DNA of 23,186 nt from Candidatus Pelagibacter sp. (lineage in GTDB: Bacteria; Pseudomonadota; Alphaproteobacteria; Pelagibacterales; Pelagibacteraceae): assembly GCA_028227525.1 (NCBI GenBank), contig JAOJAE010000015.1:1-23186 (forward strand), in the 5' to 3' direction. This document shows positions 7,376 to 17,032 of the stretch, in pieces. Every line of letters starts with the position of its first letter. The stretch's first letter is position 1. Both the position numbers and the translations under genes were made by a program. A model generated the notes under the pieces. It worked only from the letters and a program-made list of their open reading frames with translations. It was not told the origin of the DNA and did not search any database.

Positions 7376-8920
7376 TTGATAAAAAAAAATTACATTGAGA
7401 TAGTTTTTTTAATTAGTCTAGGTGCAGCCTCATCTTTAAGTTTACCTCCTTACAACTATTTAATAATAAATTTTTTTACCTTTAGCTCATTTTTTATTTT
7501 TTTATTTAAAAAATCCAAAACTACTAAAAGTAAAAAAGATTTCTTTTTTTATGGATGGTTATTTGGATTTGGTTATTTTTTATCTAGCTTATATTGGATA
7601 TCAATATCTTTAACATTTGATCAAAATTTTAAATTTCTAATTCCTATAACTATTATTTTAATACCTTCTTTTCTGGGAATTTTTTATGGATTAGTTACTT
7701 TTTGTTTTATAATTTCAAAACCTCGAAAAATAGTAAGCTCTTTTTTTATTTTTTCATTAATATTTGGAGTTTTTGAATTTATCAGAGGATCGATTTTAAC
7801 TGGTTTTCCATGGAATTTAATAGCTTACAGTTTTGTAAATCATTTAGAAATATTAAGTATTACCTCAATAATTGGAACTTATGGATTTAATTTATTTTGT
7901 ATTTCATTGTTTACTAGTCCTGCAATTTTTATTCTAAGAGAAACAAAAAAAGACATAGGTGTATGTGTTATTTTTTTATTTTTGCCATTTTTATTTTATT
8001 TGTATGGATCATCTTATAAAGAAATATTTAATTCATCCGATAATGTATCTTATAATTATAAAGTAAGAGCTATTGGCTCAAATATTAGTCTCGATAGATA
8101 TTATTCAAATATTGATCCAGTTTCAGTAATAAATGATTTAATTAATATAAGTGAACCAGAAAGAGACGAAAAAACTATTTTTGTTTGGCCTGAAGGAATT
8201 CTTCCTGATATCTCCCAAGAGGAATTAGTTGAATTCAAGGGGTCATTTAAAAATACTTTTAGCAAAAATCATTTGTTAATTATCGGTATTAATAATCAAA
8301 AAATCAATAAACAAGAGATCAGTTATTTTAATTCATTAACAATTTATGATCATAATTTAGAGGTGTTAAATTTTTATAATAAAATCAATTTAGTGCCCTT
8401 TGGTGAGTTCTTACCTTTTGAAAATATTTTAAAAGTATTTGGGTTAAGTGTAATTACAAATAATTATCAATCATTTTCAAAGGGTAAAGACAGAAAGATT
8501 TTAGAGATAAAGAGAGGTGATTTTTTGCTAAAGATATTACCATTGATTTGTTATGAAATAATATATTCTGGTAAAATATTTAAAAATTCAAATTTTGATT
8601 TAATTGTTAATATTTCTGAAGATGGATGGTTTGGTAAATCAATAGGACCTAAGCAACATTTTGCGCATAGCATTTTTAGATCAGTTGAAAGTGGTAAATA
8701 CTTATTGCGTTCTGCAAACAATGGTATTGCAGCAATTATCAATCCGTTGGGTATTATTGAACAAAAGGTTGAATTTGGCAAATCAGGCTACGTTGATTTT
8801 AAAGAAGCTAAAAAAATAAAACCAACTTTATTCTCTAAATATGGAAATAAAATTTTTATAATATTAATTTTACTATATATTTTTATTATATTTTCATTTA
8901 ATAGATTTAAAAATGAGTAA
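7376..8920 (+). CDS. lnt: Apolipoprotein N-acyltransferase Lnt
   Basis: Lnt is an inner-membrane enzyme that transfers an acyl chain from phospholipid to the N-terminal cysteine of apolipoproteins, the last step of lipoprotein maturation. The N-terminal half (about residues 1-210) contains six to seven hydrophobic segments. A nitrilase-like domain (about 228-485) follows, then a final membrane helix near 493-508. The catalytic triad is visible: E273 in VWPEG, K336 in [12 protein letters not shown], and C392 in LICYE. E344 and the SEDGWFG loop are also conserved. The start is a TTG at 7376, one nt after the ybeY stop, and it gives the normal 514-residue length. The 3' end overlaps metK by 8 bp. 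Confidence 0.95.
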   Translation: MIKKNYIEIVFLISLGAASSLSLPPYNYLIINFFTFSSFFIFLFKKSKTTKSKKDFFFYGWLFGFGYFLSSLYWISISLTFDQNFKFLIPITIILIPSFLGIFYGLVTFCFIISKPRKIVSSFFIFSLIFGVFEFIRGSILTGFPWNLIAYSFVNHLEILSITSIIGTYGFNLFCISLFTSPAIFILRETKKDIGVCVIFLFLPFLFYLYGSSYKEIFNSSDNVSYNYKVRAIGSNISLDRYYSNIDPVSVINDLINISEPERDEKTIFVWPEGILPDISQEELVEFKGSFKNTFSKNHLLIIGINNQKINKQEISYFNSLTIYDHNLEVLNFYNKINLVPFGEFLPFENILKVFGLSVITNNYQSFSKGKDRKILEIKRGDFLLKILPLICYEIIYSGKIFKNSNFDLIVNISEDGWFGKSIGPKQHFAHSIFRSVESGKYLLRSANNGIAAIINPLGIIEQKVEFGKSGYVDFKEAKKIKPTLFSKYGNKIFIILILLYIFIIFSFNRFKNE

Positions 8921-10082
8921 TTTAAAAAATTTTCTTTTTACAAGTGAGTCAGTATCTGAAGGTCATCCAGATAAAGTTTCAGATAGAATTTCAGATATGG
9001 TGGTTGATAGTTATATATCTGGAGATCCATTCTCAAGAGTTGCGTGTGAAACACTTACAACAACGAACAAAGTAGTTTTAGCAGGAGAAGTTAGAGGCCC
9101 TGAGATAAAAAAAGAAGAATTAATTGAAAAAGTTAGGAACTGTATAAAAGATATTGGTTATGATCAGGAAGGTTTTACTTGGAGAGAAGCAACAAAAATA
9201 GAAAGCCATCTTCATTCTCAATCTTCAGATATTGCAATGGGTGTAGACTCATCTGGAAATAAAGATGAGGGAGCTGGAGACCAAGGTATTATGTTTGGTT
9301 ATGCTTGTAATGAAACAGAAGTATTAATGCCAGCACCTATTCATTATTCTCATAAAATTTTAAGATTAATGGCAGAAGATAGAAAGTCGGGAAAATTAAA
9401 AAACATAGAACCAGATAGCAAGAGCCAAGTTACTTTTGAATACGTTGATGGAAAACCAACAAAAGTAAAATCTGTAGTGATTTCTTCTCAACATTCTGCG
9501 GATGTTAATCAAGCTCAAGTTAGAGATTTATTGAGACCTTACATGCTACAATCTATTCCATCAAATTTTCTTGAAGGTTTTAATGAAGAAGAGTTTTATG
9601 TTAATCCAACTGGTAATTTTGTTATTGGTGGTCCAGATGGAGACTGTGGATTAACAGGAAGAAAAATTATTGTAGATACGTATGGGGGTGCTGCACCCCA
9701 TGGTGGTGGAGCTTTTTCCGGAAAAGATCCTACGAAAGTTGATAGATCTGCAGCTTATGCAGCAAGGTACATTGCAAAAAATGTTGTAGCTTCTAAAATT
9801 GCTGACAAGTGTTTAATTCAATTAGCTTACGCAATTGGTGTGTCTAAACCATTATCAATTTATGTTGATTTATTTGATAACGATTTAGACAAAAATAAAT
9901 TTGTTGTAGATAAAATAAATGAAAATTTTGACTTAAGTCCTCGAGGAATTAGAGAGATGCTAAATTTAAATAAACCAATATATGAAAAAACCGCAGCTTA
10001 TGGTCATTTTGGGAGAACACCAGATGATAACGGTTCATTTTCTTGGGAAAAAACTGATAAAATAAGCCATTTTTCTAAATAG
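8913..10082 (+). CDS. metK: S-adenosylmethionine synthetase
   Basis: MetK makes S-adenosylmethionine from methionine and ATP. It thereby feeds the methylations and radical-SAM reactions of the cell, including MiaB encoded upstream. The 389-residue protein starts with [15 protein letters not shown], the conserved N-terminal ATP/magnesium-binding block. It contains the [12 protein letters not shown] signature at about residues 117-128 and the glycine-rich P-loop-like [16 protein letters not shown] around 264-279. The ATG lies inside the last codons of lnt (8-bp overlap). There is therefore no room for a separate leader, and no SAM riboswitch is present directly upstream. A promoter and hairpin for the next operon follow at 10089-10165. 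trmB, often next to metK in this order, is absent. Confidence 0.98.
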   Translation: MSNLKNFLFTSESVSEGHPDKVSDRISDMVVDSYISGDPFSRVACETLTTTNKVVLAGEVRGPEIKKEELIEKVRNCIKDIGYDQEGFTWREATKIESHLHSQSSDIAMGVDSSGNKDEGAGDQGIMFGYACNETEVLMPAPIHYSHKILRLMAEDRKSGKLKNIEPDSKSQVTFEYVDGKPTKVKSVVISSQHSADVNQAQVRDLLRPYMLQSIPSNFLEGFNEEEFYVNPTGNFVIGGPDGDCGLTGRKIIVDTYGGAAPHGGGAFSGKDPTKVDRSAAYAARYIAKNVVASKIADKCLIQLAYAIGVSKPLSIYVDLFDNDLDKNKFVVDKINENFDLSPRGIREMLNLNKPIYEKTAAYGHFGRTPDDNGSFSWEKTDKISHFSK

Positions 10083-10088
10083 TTTCTG

Positions 10089-10116
10089 TTGAATTAAAAA
10101 AAAACTTTACTATATT
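10089..10116 (+). promoter_or_regulatory. Sigma-70-type promoter for the nusA operon
   Basis: TTGAAT at 10089-10094 and TATATT at 10111-10116 are separated by 16 nt, which makes a good vegetative promoter just after the metK stop. Transcription would start near 10123 and give a leader of about 58 nt that includes the hairpin at 10139-10160. This is a pattern call only; read-through from metK is also possible. Confidence 0.6.
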
Positions 10117-10138
10117 GCCCTTACATTATTGAATTTAC

Positions 10139-10165
10139 AAAATGGGCATTAGCCCATTTTTTTTT
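10139..10165 (+). terminator. Terminator-like hairpin in the nusA leader
   Basis: AAAATGGGC at 10139-10147 pairs perfectly with GCCCATTTT at 10152-10160 around an ATTA loop, and a T run continues to 10165. This is a textbook intrinsic terminator shape. A GGAG ribosome-binding site follows at once (10166-10169), ahead of the nusA ATG at 10181. It could end metK transcription, or act as an attenuator or stability element in the nusA transcript if the promoter at 10089-10116 is used. The E. coli nusA operon is known to be autoregulated through termination in its leader region; whether that applies here is inference. Confidence 0.75.
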
Positions 10166-10180
10166 GGAGCAAACAAAAAC

Positions 10181-11734
10181 ATGTTAAATAAAAGAGCAGA
10201 TAAACTAGAATTATTAAGAATTGCTGAAGCTGTAGCTTTAGAAAAATCTATCGACAAAGAACTAATCATTAGTTCCATGGAAACTGGAATTGCAAAAGCA
10301 GCTAAATCTAAATTTGGTCAGGAAAATGAGATTAAAGTTTCAATTAATAGGGATAGTGGTGACATTGAAATTTTTAGAAAATTGATTGTTGCTGAAAATC
10401 CTGAAAATTCTAATACTGAAATTAAACTTGAAGACGCTATTATTTTAAATGAAATAAATAAAGATAAAGCAGTTGGAGATGAAGTACTACAACCTTTACC
10501 TTCATTTGATTTTGGAAGAATTGCAGCCCAAACGGCAAAACAAGTAATTAGTTTTAACGTTAGAGAAGCTGAAAGAGAAAGACAATACAACGATTTCATT
10601 GATAAAAAAGATACAATTTTAAGTGGTATTGTTAAAAGATTAGAATTTGGAAATGTGATTGCTGACCTTGGGCGTACAGAAGCGATTATTCAGAAAAATG
10701 AAATGATACCCAGAGAAAATATTAAAGCTGGAGATAGAATTAAAGCTTATTGCTATGATGTAAGAAGAGAACCTAGAGGACAACAAATTTTCTTATCAAG
10801 AGCACATCCTAAATTTATGGAAAAACTTTTTGTTCAAGAAGTGCCAGAAATCTATGATGGATTAATTGAAATAAAATCTTCGTCGAGAGATCCAGGTAGC
10901 AGAGCAAAAATTTGTGTTAAAGCAGTTGATACTTCTCTTGATCCTGTTGGAGCTTGTGTAGGAATGAGAGGGTCTAGAGTTCAAGCTGTTGTAAACGAAT
11001 TACAAGGTGAAAAAATTGATATTGTAAATTGGTCAGAAGATCCAGCAATTCTAGTTTCAAACGCATTATCACCGGCAGAAGTTCAAAGAGTAAATGTTGA
11101 TACAGAGAGAAAAAAATTAGATGTAATTTTAACTGAAGAAAATCTAAGTAAAGCAATTGGAAGAAGAGGTCAAAATGTTAGGCTTGCAACGAAGTTGCTA
11201 AATTATGAAATCAACATAATGACAGATGCAGAAGACTCAGAAAGAAGACAATCTGAATTTAAGGAAAAAACAGAAAATTTTGTAAAAAACTTAGAACTTG
11301 ATGAAACATTAGGTCAATTGCTTGTAGCAGAAGGCTTTTCATCAATAGATGACATTAAAGATACTACAGCAGAAAGTTTGATGAAAATTGAAGGTATTGA
11401 AGAAGATACAGCAAAAGCTCTTATAGAAAGAGCAAAAGAATTTCATCAAAAAGATCAAGAAGATATTTCGGAAAGAATAAAAGAATTAGGTCTTCAGGAT
11501 GCTTTAATAAATTTAAAAGGGTTAACTCCAGGAATGCTAATGACCTTAGGTGAACAAAAAATTCTTACTTTAGAAGATTTTGCAGATTTAGCATCAGATG
11601 AATTAACAGGTGGATATGATATTGTAAAAGGTGAAAGAGTAAAAATTCAAGGATACCTTGAAGATTTTGCTTTATCAAAAGAAGAAGCAGATGAATTAAT
11701 AATGTCTGCAAGAAATATTGTCTACAAAGATTGA
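10181..11734 (+). CDS. nusA: Transcription termination/antitermination factor NusA
   Basis: NusA binds RNA polymerase and nascent RNA and controls pausing, termination and antitermination. The protein is 517 residues from the ATG at 10181. The domain order is an N-terminal polymerase-binding domain (about 1-120), S1 (about 130-205, with SGIVKRLEFGNVIADLG), KH1 (with GACVGMRGSRVQAVV, about 252-266), KH2 (with AIGRRGQNVRLAT, about 322-334), and C-terminal helix-hairpin-helix repeats (about 365-510). The start at 10181 is preferred because it follows GGAG at 10166-10169 and gives the family-like opening LELLRIAEAVALEKSID. The in-frame ATG at 10142 lies within the leader hairpin and adds 13 unrelated residues. 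rimP, normally just upstream, and the ylxR-like gene, normally just downstream, are absent. Confidence 0.96.
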   Translation: MLNKRADKLELLRIAEAVALEKSIDKELIISSMETGIAKAAKSKFGQENEIKVSINRDSGDIEIFRKLIVAENPENSNTEIKLEDAIILNEINKDKAVGDEVLQPLPSFDFGRIAAQTAKQVISFNVREAERERQYNDFIDKKDTILSGIVKRLEFGNVIADLGRTEAIIQKNEMIPRENIKAGDRIKAYCYDVRREPRGQQIFLSRAHPKFMEKLFVQEVPEIYDGLIEIKSSSRDPGSRAKICVKAVDTSLDPVGACVGMRGSRVQAVVNELQGEKIDIVNWSEDPAILVSNALSPAEVQRVNVDTERKKLDVILTEENLSKAIGRRGQNVRLATKLLNYEINIMTDAEDSERRQSEFKEKTENFVKNLELDETLGQLLVAEGFSSIDDIKDTTAESLMKIEGIEEDTAKALIERAKEFHQKDQEDISERIKELGLQDALINLKGLTPGMLMTLGEQKILTLEDFADLASDELTGGYDIVKGERVKIQGYLEDFALSKEEADELIMSARNIVYKD

Positions 11735-11744
11735 GTGATGAACT

Positions 11745-13961
11745 ATGGAAAAAAAAACAAAACTAACAATATCTGGCACAGCCAAAAAATCGTTCAAAAA
11801 TATTGAGATTGCAAAAACTCAAGGAAAAAACTCTGTAGTAATCGAAAAACAACCAAGCAAATTTCCAAGTAGAAGTGGATCATCAAGACCTGGAGGCTTT
11901 AAACCAAAAACTACTTCAACATTTAACAGAGGTGCTCCTGTAAAACCATCATTTGCACCTAAATCACCCCCAATAACAAACGATTTTGAGCGAAGAAAGT
12001 TGGCAGAGCAAAGAGCCACAAAGAGGCTCAAAGGAGATGATAATAAAGATAAGAAAACACTAAAATCTGGAACAAAAAAAAGAGAATTAAAATTAACAGT
12101 ATCAAGAGCTTTAAGCGATGAAATTGAAGCAAGAGAAAGAAGTTTAGCTTCAGTTAAGAGAGCAAGACAAAAAGAGAATAAAAATTTAAATAAAGATGAA
12201 GCTCAAGAAAGTTTAAAACCAGTTAAACGAGATGTAAATATCCCAGAAGCTATCACAGTTAGAGAGCTTGCTAATAGAATGGCAGAACAATCGAGTAACG
12301 TTATTAAGTTTTTATTTGGTATGGGTGTTACTGTAACCATCAATCAAACATTGGCTGCTGATACTGCTGAGTACTTAGTAAAAGAATTTGGACATAATCC
12401 AATAAGAGAAGAAAAAGCAGAAGAAATAATTCAAAAAATTAAAGCTACTAGAGTAGAAAATTTAAAAAATAGACCACCAATTATAACTGTTATGGGTCAC
12501 GTTGATCATGGCAAGACTTCAGTCTTAGATGTTTTAAGAAGTGCAAATGTTGTGTCAGGTGAATTTGGCGGAATTACCCAACACATTGGAGCTTATCAAA
12601 TAGAAAGCCAATCTAATAAATTAACTTTTATTGACACACCAGGTCACGCAGCCTTTACTGAAATGAGAGCAAGAGGATCAAAATTAACTGATGTGGTTGT
12701 TCTAGTCGTTGCTGCTGATGATGGGGTTAAACCGCAAACAGTTGAATCTATTAAACATGCTAAAGCCGCAAATGTCCCAATTGTTGTAGCAATTAATAAA
12801 TGTGATTTGCCAGATGCAGATCCACAAAAAATAAAAAATCAACTATTAGAACATGAACTAATTGCAGAAGATTTATCTGGAGATACTTTAATGGTTGAAA
12901 TCTCGGCAACTACAAAAAAGAATTTAGATAAATTAGTTGAGGCTATTGTGTTACAAGCTGAAATTTTAGATTTAAAAACAGATTTTGAATCTAAGGCTAC
13001 AGGTATTGTATTAGAATCTAAAATTGATGTTGGAAGAGGACCTGTTGCAACCATCATTGTAACTACAGGAACTTTAAAAAAAGGTGACTTTTTTGTAAGT
13101 GGTTTGAAATGGGGAAAAGTTCGAGCAATCATTGATGATAAAGGAAAAAATATTAATGAAGCGCCTCCATCTGCTCCAGTTGAAATTTTAGGAATTAATG
13201 GTGCAGCTAAATCTGGAGATGATTTTATTGTTGTTGATAATGAAAAAGAGGCAAAAACTTTAAGTGAAAATAGAGCTCAAGAAACCAAAGAAGCGAAAAA
13301 TCCACTTACATTTGCAACACAAGATTCAGCTTTTTCGGATAATTCAGCAGAGGAATTAAATTTGATAATTAAATCAGATGTTCATGGATCATCTGAAGCG
13401 ATCAAAAATGCAATCAGTCAAATTAAACATGATGAAGTTAAACCAAAAATAATCTTAGCTGATATTGGGATGGTAACTGAAACAGATGTTACATTAGCAA
13501 AAGCTTCAAATGCAGTTTTAATAGCGTTCAATGTTAAGCCAAGCAAAGAAGCAAAAAAATTAGCTGAAAATGAAAAAATAAAAATTTCTTCTTACAATAT
13601 TATCTATGAAGTTTTAGATTACATTAAACAAAAGATGTCAGGTTTATTGTCACCTGATATTCAAGAAACAGTTACAGGTACAGCTCAAATTTTAGAAATA
13701 TTTAAAGTTTCAGGAGCTGGAAAAGTAGCAGGATCAAAAGTGATGGAAGGAGAAATCACTACTGCTTCAGATGTTAGAATAATTAGAGATGGAGCTATCA
13801 TTTATACTGGTAAAGTTGGAACTCTTTTTAGGGAAAAAAACCAAGTAAAACAGGTTAGCAACGGCCAAGAGTGTGGAATTACAGTTAAAGATTACATGGA
13901 TTTTCAAAAAAACGACACAATAGAGGCATTTAGTGTAACTTCTACTGATAGAATGATTTAA
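11745..13961 (+). CDS. infB: Translation initiation factor IF-2
   Basis: IF-2 is the GTPase that places fMet-tRNA on the 30S subunit and promotes subunit joining. The 738-residue protein has a basic, low-complexity N-terminal region (about 1-165) and an IF2_N motif ([20 protein letters not shown], about 168-187). Its G domain shows G1 GHVDHGKT (about 251-258), G2 [11 protein letters not shown]3 DTPGHAAF, G4 NKCDL (about 351) and a SA G5 element. The C-terminal domains end with [18 protein letters not shown]. It is shorter than E. coli IF-2 because the N-terminal extension is reduced. It starts 10 nt after nusA, and its stop overlaps the rbfA start by 1 nt (TAATG). Confidence 0.97.
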   Translation: MEKKTKLTISGTAKKSFKNIEIAKTQGKNSVVIEKQPSKFPSRSGSSRPGGFKPKTTSTFNRGAPVKPSFAPKSPPITNDFERRKLAEQRATKRLKGDDNKDKKTLKSGTKKRELKLTVSRALSDEIEARERSLASVKRARQKENKNLNKDEAQESLKPVKRDVNIPEAITVRELANRMAEQSSNVIKFLFGMGVTVTINQTLAADTAEYLVKEFGHNPIREEKAEEIIQKIKATRVENLKNRPPIITVMGHVDHGKTSVLDVLRSANVVSGEFGGITQHIGAYQIESQSNKLTFIDTPGHAAFTEMRARGSKLTDVVVLVVAADDGVKPQTVESIKHAKAANVPIVVAINKCDLPDADPQKIKNQLLEHELIAEDLSGDTLMVEISATTKKNLDKLVEAIVLQAEILDLKTDFESKATGIVLESKIDVGRGPVATIIVTTGTLKKGDFFVSGLKWGKVRAIIDDKGKNINEAPPSAPVEILGINGAAKSGDDFIVVDNEKEAKTLSENRAQETKEAKNPLTFATQDSAFSDNSAEELNLIIKSDVHGSSEAIKNAISQIKHDEVKPKIILADIGMVTETDVTLAKASNAVLIAFNVKPSKEAKKLAENEKIKISSYNIIYEVLDYIKQKMSGLLSPDIQETVTGTAQILEIFKVSGAGKVAGSKVMEGEITTASDVRIIRDGAIIYTGKVGTLFREKNQVKQVSNGQECGITVKDYMDFQKNDTIEAFSVTSTDRMI

Positions 13962-14329
13962 TGACTGATAGAATTGGAAAACCGATATCACAAAGACAGC
14001 TAAGAGTTGGTGAAATGATCAAGCAGTCTTTAAGCATGATTTTTTTAAAAAATGAGGCTAAGGTCCCGAATTTAGAAACTAATACTATAACAGTTACTGA
14101 GGTGAGAATGAGTCAAGATTTAAAAATAGCTAAAGCATATGTGCTCCCACTTGGAGGCAAAAATGCAGAGGAAGTTATTGCTGTGTTAAAAAAATACTCA
14201 TTTTTAATTAGAAAAATATTATCACAAAAAGTGGTTATGAAATTTTTACCAAAATTACTCTTTAGAAAAGACGAGTCTTTTGAGTATGCGGAAAAAATAG
14301 AAAACTTAATAAAACAAACAAATAAATAG
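13961..14329 (+). CDS. rbfA: Ribosome-binding factor A
   Basis: RbfA is a small KH-fold protein that binds the pre-30S subunit and helps late 16S rRNA maturation, especially in the cold. The 122-residue protein has the family start SQRQLRVGEMIKQSLSMIF. The conserved middle reads TVTEVRMSQDLKIAKAYVLPLGG (two blocks, about residues 44-66). The C-terminal block reads LPKLLFRKDESFEYAEKIENLI, also split over two conserved stretches. The start codon overlaps the infB stop (TAATG), a translational coupling arrangement. truB, which usually comes between rbfA and rpsO in this operon, is not present; rpsO begins 12 nt later. Confidence 0.93.
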   Translation: MTDRIGKPISQRQLRVGEMIKQSLSMIFLKNEAKVPNLETNTITVTEVRMSQDLKIAKAYVLPLGGKNAEEVIAVLKKYSFLIRKILSQKVVMKFLPKLLFRKDESFEYAEKIENLIKQTNK

Positions 14330-14341
14330 GAAAAAAGAGGC

Positions 14342-14590
14342 ATGAACAAAAAGGCACAAGAATTAGCAATGCACGAAAAAGATACTGGATCTTCAGAGGT
14401 TCAGATTGCTTTGCTAACAGAGAAAATTGAAACTCTCTCTACACATATTAAGCAATTCAAGAAAGATAAACATTCATCTGTTGGATTGTTGAGAGCGGTA
14501 AATAGAAGAAAGAAATTGTTAGAATACCTAAAAAACACAAAAATGGATTCTTACAAAAATGTACTGTCGAAATTGAATTTAAGAAAATAG
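14342..14590 (+). CDS. rpsO: 30S ribosomal protein S15
   Basis: S15 is a primary 16S rRNA-binding protein of the small-subunit platform. The 82-residue product matches the family through DTGSSEVQIALLTEKI (about 15-30), the loop HKQF-like region, and DKHSSVGLLRAVNRRKKLLEYL (about 42-63), which holds the conserved rRNA-contacting residues. It is about 7 residues shorter than E. coli S15, and the loss is entirely in the N-terminal arm. GAGG at 14337-14340 sits only 1 nt from the ATG, and AGGAAAA starting at 14328 has more usual spacing; either could act as the ribosome-binding site. The gene order rpsO-pnp is conserved in most Proteobacteria. Confidence 0.95.
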   Translation: MNKKAQELAMHEKDTGSSEVQIALLTEKIETLSTHIKQFKKDKHSSVGLLRAVNRRKKLLEYLKNTKMDSYKNVLSKLNLRK

Positions 14591-14612
14591 AGATCGAGAT
14601 AGATAGAACTGA

Positions 14613-14675
14613 ATGGAACGAAACGAACGAAACGAAATGGAAATGAAATGTTTAAAGTATATAAGAAGGAAATAG
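14613..14675 (+). other. Possible 20-codon upstream reading frame overlapping the pnp start
   Basis: An ATG at 14613 opens a 20-codon frame that runs through the spacer and 28 nt into pnp in another frame, stopping at TAG 14673-14675. The peptide would read [20 protein letters not shown]. The ATGs at 14637 and 14643 are in the same frame. No strong ribosome-binding site precedes 14613. The frame may be chance, since its codons come from a GAA/CGA/AAC repeat, but ribosomes using it would interfere with pnp initiation. This is a low-confidence call. Confidence 0.2.
14616..14637 (+). repeat. 9-bp tandem repeat in the rpsO-pnp spacer
   Basis: GAACGAAAC is repeated exactly twice (14616-14624 and 14625-14633) and continues into a partial third copy, GAAA. 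The motif ACGAA occurs four times between 14618 and 14636. The whole spacer from 14591 to 14647 is made mostly of A and G with very little T, so it should be nearly unstructured as RNA. Confidence 0.8.
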
Positions 14676-16720
14676 AAGTAGCAGGAAAGAAGATAAGTTT
14701 AGAAACAGGTAAAGTAGCAAGGCAGGCAGACGGAGCAATCATCGCTTCATGCGGTGAAACAGTTATTTTAGCAACAGTGGTAGGAGCAAAGAAAGTAAAT
14801 CCTGATATGGATTATTTTCCATTATCAGTAAACTACCAAGAAAAATATTATGCTGGTGGAAAAATCCCAGGTGGATATTTTAAAAGAGAAGCAAGGCCAA
14901 CTGAGAGCGAAACATTAATCTCAAGATTAATTGATAGACCAATCAGACCTTTGTTCCCTGATGCATTTAAAAATGAGGTACAGTTGTTACCAACAGTAAT
15001 TTCATATGACAAAGAAAATCAACCTGATATTTTAGCAATTACTGCTTCTTCAGCAGCATTAGCGATCTCGGGAATGCCTTTCATGGGTCCTGTAGGAGCA
15101 TCTAGAGTTGGTTATGTTGATGGTAAGTATATTCTTAACCCATCAAAAGCTGAATTAGAAAACTCAAGTTTAGATTTAGTTGTAGCAGGTACCAAAGATG
15201 CTGTGCTTATGGTTGAATCAGAAACATCAGGTTTATCTGAGGAAGTAATGTTAGCTGCAGTCAAATTTGGTCACGAAGGATTTGTTCCAGTAATCGAAAT
15301 GATAGAGGAACTTGCAAAAGAATGCAGAAAACCTGAGTGGACTGTTGAGAAAAAAGATTTATCTGAAGTTAAACAAAAACTTGAGGAAACTTTTACTGCA
15401 GATTTAACAAAAGCTTTTGCTACAAGAGATAAACAAGATAGATCTAATCAAATTTCTGAAATCACTGATAAAGCCAAAAAGCTTTTTGAAGAAAATGAAA
15501 ATTATTCTGATCTTGATGTTAATTCTGAGCTTAAAAATCTAGAAAAGAAAATTGTTAGAACTGATATTCTTAAAAACAAAAATAGAATTGATGGTAGAGG
15601 ATTATCTGATGTAAGACCTATCGCATGTGAAGTTGGTGTTTTACCAAGAACACATGGTTCTGCTTTGTTTACTAGAGGAGAAACGCAAGCAATTGTTGTT
15701 ACTACTTTAGGGACATCTGATGATGAACAAAGAATTGAAAGCTTAGATGGTCTTCAAAGAGAACGATTTATGCTTCACTATAATTTTCCTCCTTTTTCAG
15801 TGGGTGAAACTGGAAGAATTGGAACTGGTAGACGTGAAATCGGTCATGGTAAACTAGCATGGAGAGCAATTAACTCTTCACTACCTTCAAAAGAGGCGTT
15901 TCCATACACTTTTAGAATAGTATCAGAGATTACAGAATCTAATGGTTCTTCTTCAATGGCTACTGTTTGTGGAGCATCACTAGCATTAATGGATGCTGGT
16001 GTTCCAATTAAAGAACCAGTTGCAGGTATTGCAATGGGTTTAATTAAAGAAGGTGATGATTTTAGTGTCCTATCAGACATTTTAGGGGATGAAGATCATT
16101 TAGGAGATATGGACTTTAAAGTTGCTGGAACTAAAGATGGAATCACTTCACTTCAAATGGATATCAAAATTACTGGTATTACTTTTGAAATCATGGAGCA
16201 GGCTTTAAAGCAGGCTAAAGATGGAAGAATTCATATCTTAGGTGAAATGAATAAGGCTTTAAGTGAATCAAGAGCTGATGTTGGACAACATACTCCAAAG
16301 ATGGAACAAGTAACTGTTGATAAAAAAGATATCGCAGCTGTTATTGGAAAAGGTGGTGCAACAATCAGAGAGATCGTTGAAAAATCAGGTGCCAAAGTAG
16401 ATGTGAATGATGAAGGAGTTGTAACTGTTGCTGCTCCAGATGAAGAGTCTAGAAACATCGCAATGCAAATGATTAAAGATATCACTGCAAAAGCTGAACT
16501 TAATAAAATTTATTCAGGTAAAGTAATGAAGATTATGGAGTTTGGTGCTTTTGTTAACTTTTTAGGTAAACAAGATGGCCTTGTTCATATCTCAGAACTT
16601 GCTCCTAAAAGAGTAGAAAAAGTTACTGACGTTGTTAAAGAAGGCGACGAAGTAAAAGTTAAAGTGATTGGTTTCGATAGAGGTAAAGTTAAACTTTCTA
16701 TGAAACAAGCAGCTGAATAA
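14648..16720 (+). CDS. pnp: Polynucleotide phosphorylase
   Basis: PNPase is a 3'-to-5' phosphorolytic exoribonuclease and RNA polymerase that takes part in mRNA decay. The 690-residue protein has a first RNase PH domain (about 1-220, with [20 protein letters not shown] near the start), an all-alpha linker (about 235-310), and a second, catalytic RNase PH domain (about 315-540). The second domain includes [13 protein letters not shown] and [23 protein letters not shown] domain (about 550-612, with [18 protein letters not shown]) and an S1 domain (about 618-688) follow. The ATG at 14648 gives the standard N-terminus. Two earlier ATGs at 14637 and 14643 are out of frame. A strong terminator follows at 16744-16777, so pnp ends the operon. 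Confidence 0.97.
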   Translation: MFKVYKKEIEVAGKKISLETGKVARQADGAIIASCGETVILATVVGAKKVNPDMDYFPLSVNYQEKYYAGGKIPGGYFKREARPTESETLISRLIDRPIRPLFPDAFKNEVQLLPTVISYDKENQPDILAITASSAALAISGMPFMGPVGASRVGYVDGKYILNPSKAELENSSLDLVVAGTKDAVLMVESETSGLSEEVMLAAVKFGHEGFVPVIEMIEELAKECRKPEWTVEKKDLSEVKQKLEETFTADLTKAFATRDKQDRSNQISEITDKAKKLFEENENYSDLDVNSELKNLEKKIVRTDILKNKNRIDGRGLSDVRPIACEVGVLPRTHGSALFTRGETQAIVVTTLGTSDDEQRIESLDGLQRERFMLHYNFPPFSVGETGRIGTGRREIGHGKLAWRAINSSLPSKEAFPYTFRIVSEITESNGSSSMATVCGASLALMDAGVPIKEPVAGIAMGLIKEGDDFSVLSDILGDEDHLGDMDFKVAGTKDGITSLQMDIKITGITFEIMEQALKQAKDGRIHILGEMNKALSESRADVGQHTPKMEQVTVDKKDIAAVIGKGGATIREIVEKSGAKVDVNDEGVVTVAAPDEESRNIAMQMIKDITAKAELNKIYSGKVMKIMEFGAFVNFLGKQDGLVHISELAPKRVEKVTDVVKEGDEVKVKVIGFDRGKVKLSMKQAAE

Positions 16721-16743
16721 TTAATAGCTTAAATTAAAATTAC

Positions 16744-16777
16744 AAACCCCTGGAATGCAAATTCTGGGGGTTTTTTT
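16744..16777 (+). terminator. Intrinsic terminator after pnp
   Basis: Positions 16744-16756 pair with 16761-16773 to form a 13-bp stem. The stem contains two G-T pairs and is capped by a GCAA tetraloop of the stable GNRA type. The T run 16771-16777 follows. The stop codon of the minus-strand DUF1737 gene lies at 16776-16778, beside the stem, so the same hairpin may also end the minus-strand fab transcript, although the T-rich stretch on that side is weaker. Confidence 0.92.
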
Positions 16778-16982
16778 ATATAGAAGATAAACTAATTTTT
16801 TTTGAATATTTTTTTTTAGGAGAATTTTTAATAACTGCTTGACCACAACGCATTACACCTCGTTTTTTATCAAAGGTCATTTTTGGCTCACCATATAATT
16901 TCCATCCACTTGATAATGCTTCTGTTACGCGATGACAAAATTTTGATGTATCGTCTTCTGTGATAAATCTATAGCCTTTCAT
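16776..16982 (-). CDS. DUF1737-domain small protein
   Basis: The 68-residue protein is of unknown function. It opens with YRFITEDDTSKFCHRVTEAL and continues GWKLYGEPKMTFD...MRCGQAVIK, which matches the pattern of the DUF1737 family (a short domain with a conserved GW.LYG core). The C-terminal tail is lysine-rich (SPKKKYSKK). There is no signal peptide or membrane segment, so it is probably cytosolic. AAGGA lies at a good distance before the ATG on the minus strand. It is last in the fabA-fabB-fabI direction, 50 nt after fabI, and may be read from that transcript or from its own promoter. Its role cannot be inferred from the neighbours. Confidence 0.8.
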   Translation of the reverse strand: MKGYRFITEDDTSKFCHRVTEALSSGWKLYGEPKMTFDKKRGVMRCGQAVIKNSPKKKYSKKISLSSI

Positions 16983-17032
16983 ATATTTTTCCTTTTAAGT
17001 GTGTTTTATTTTTAACTAAATTTAACTATATT

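Noticed and set aside
8800..8912. Possible SAM riboswitch in front of metK
   Set aside because: The region is coding for the end of lnt and metK starts inside that gene; no leader space exists.
10142..10180. In-frame ATG 13 codons upstream of the chosen nusA start
   Set aside because: It lies inside the leader hairpin, has no ribosome-binding site, and the added residues (including PFFF) do not resemble NusA; GGAG at 10166-10169 supports 10181.
12839..13132. Minus-strand open frame inside infB
   Set aside because: It is antisense to the conserved G domain and following region of IF-2, with no ribosome-binding site or family resemblance seen.
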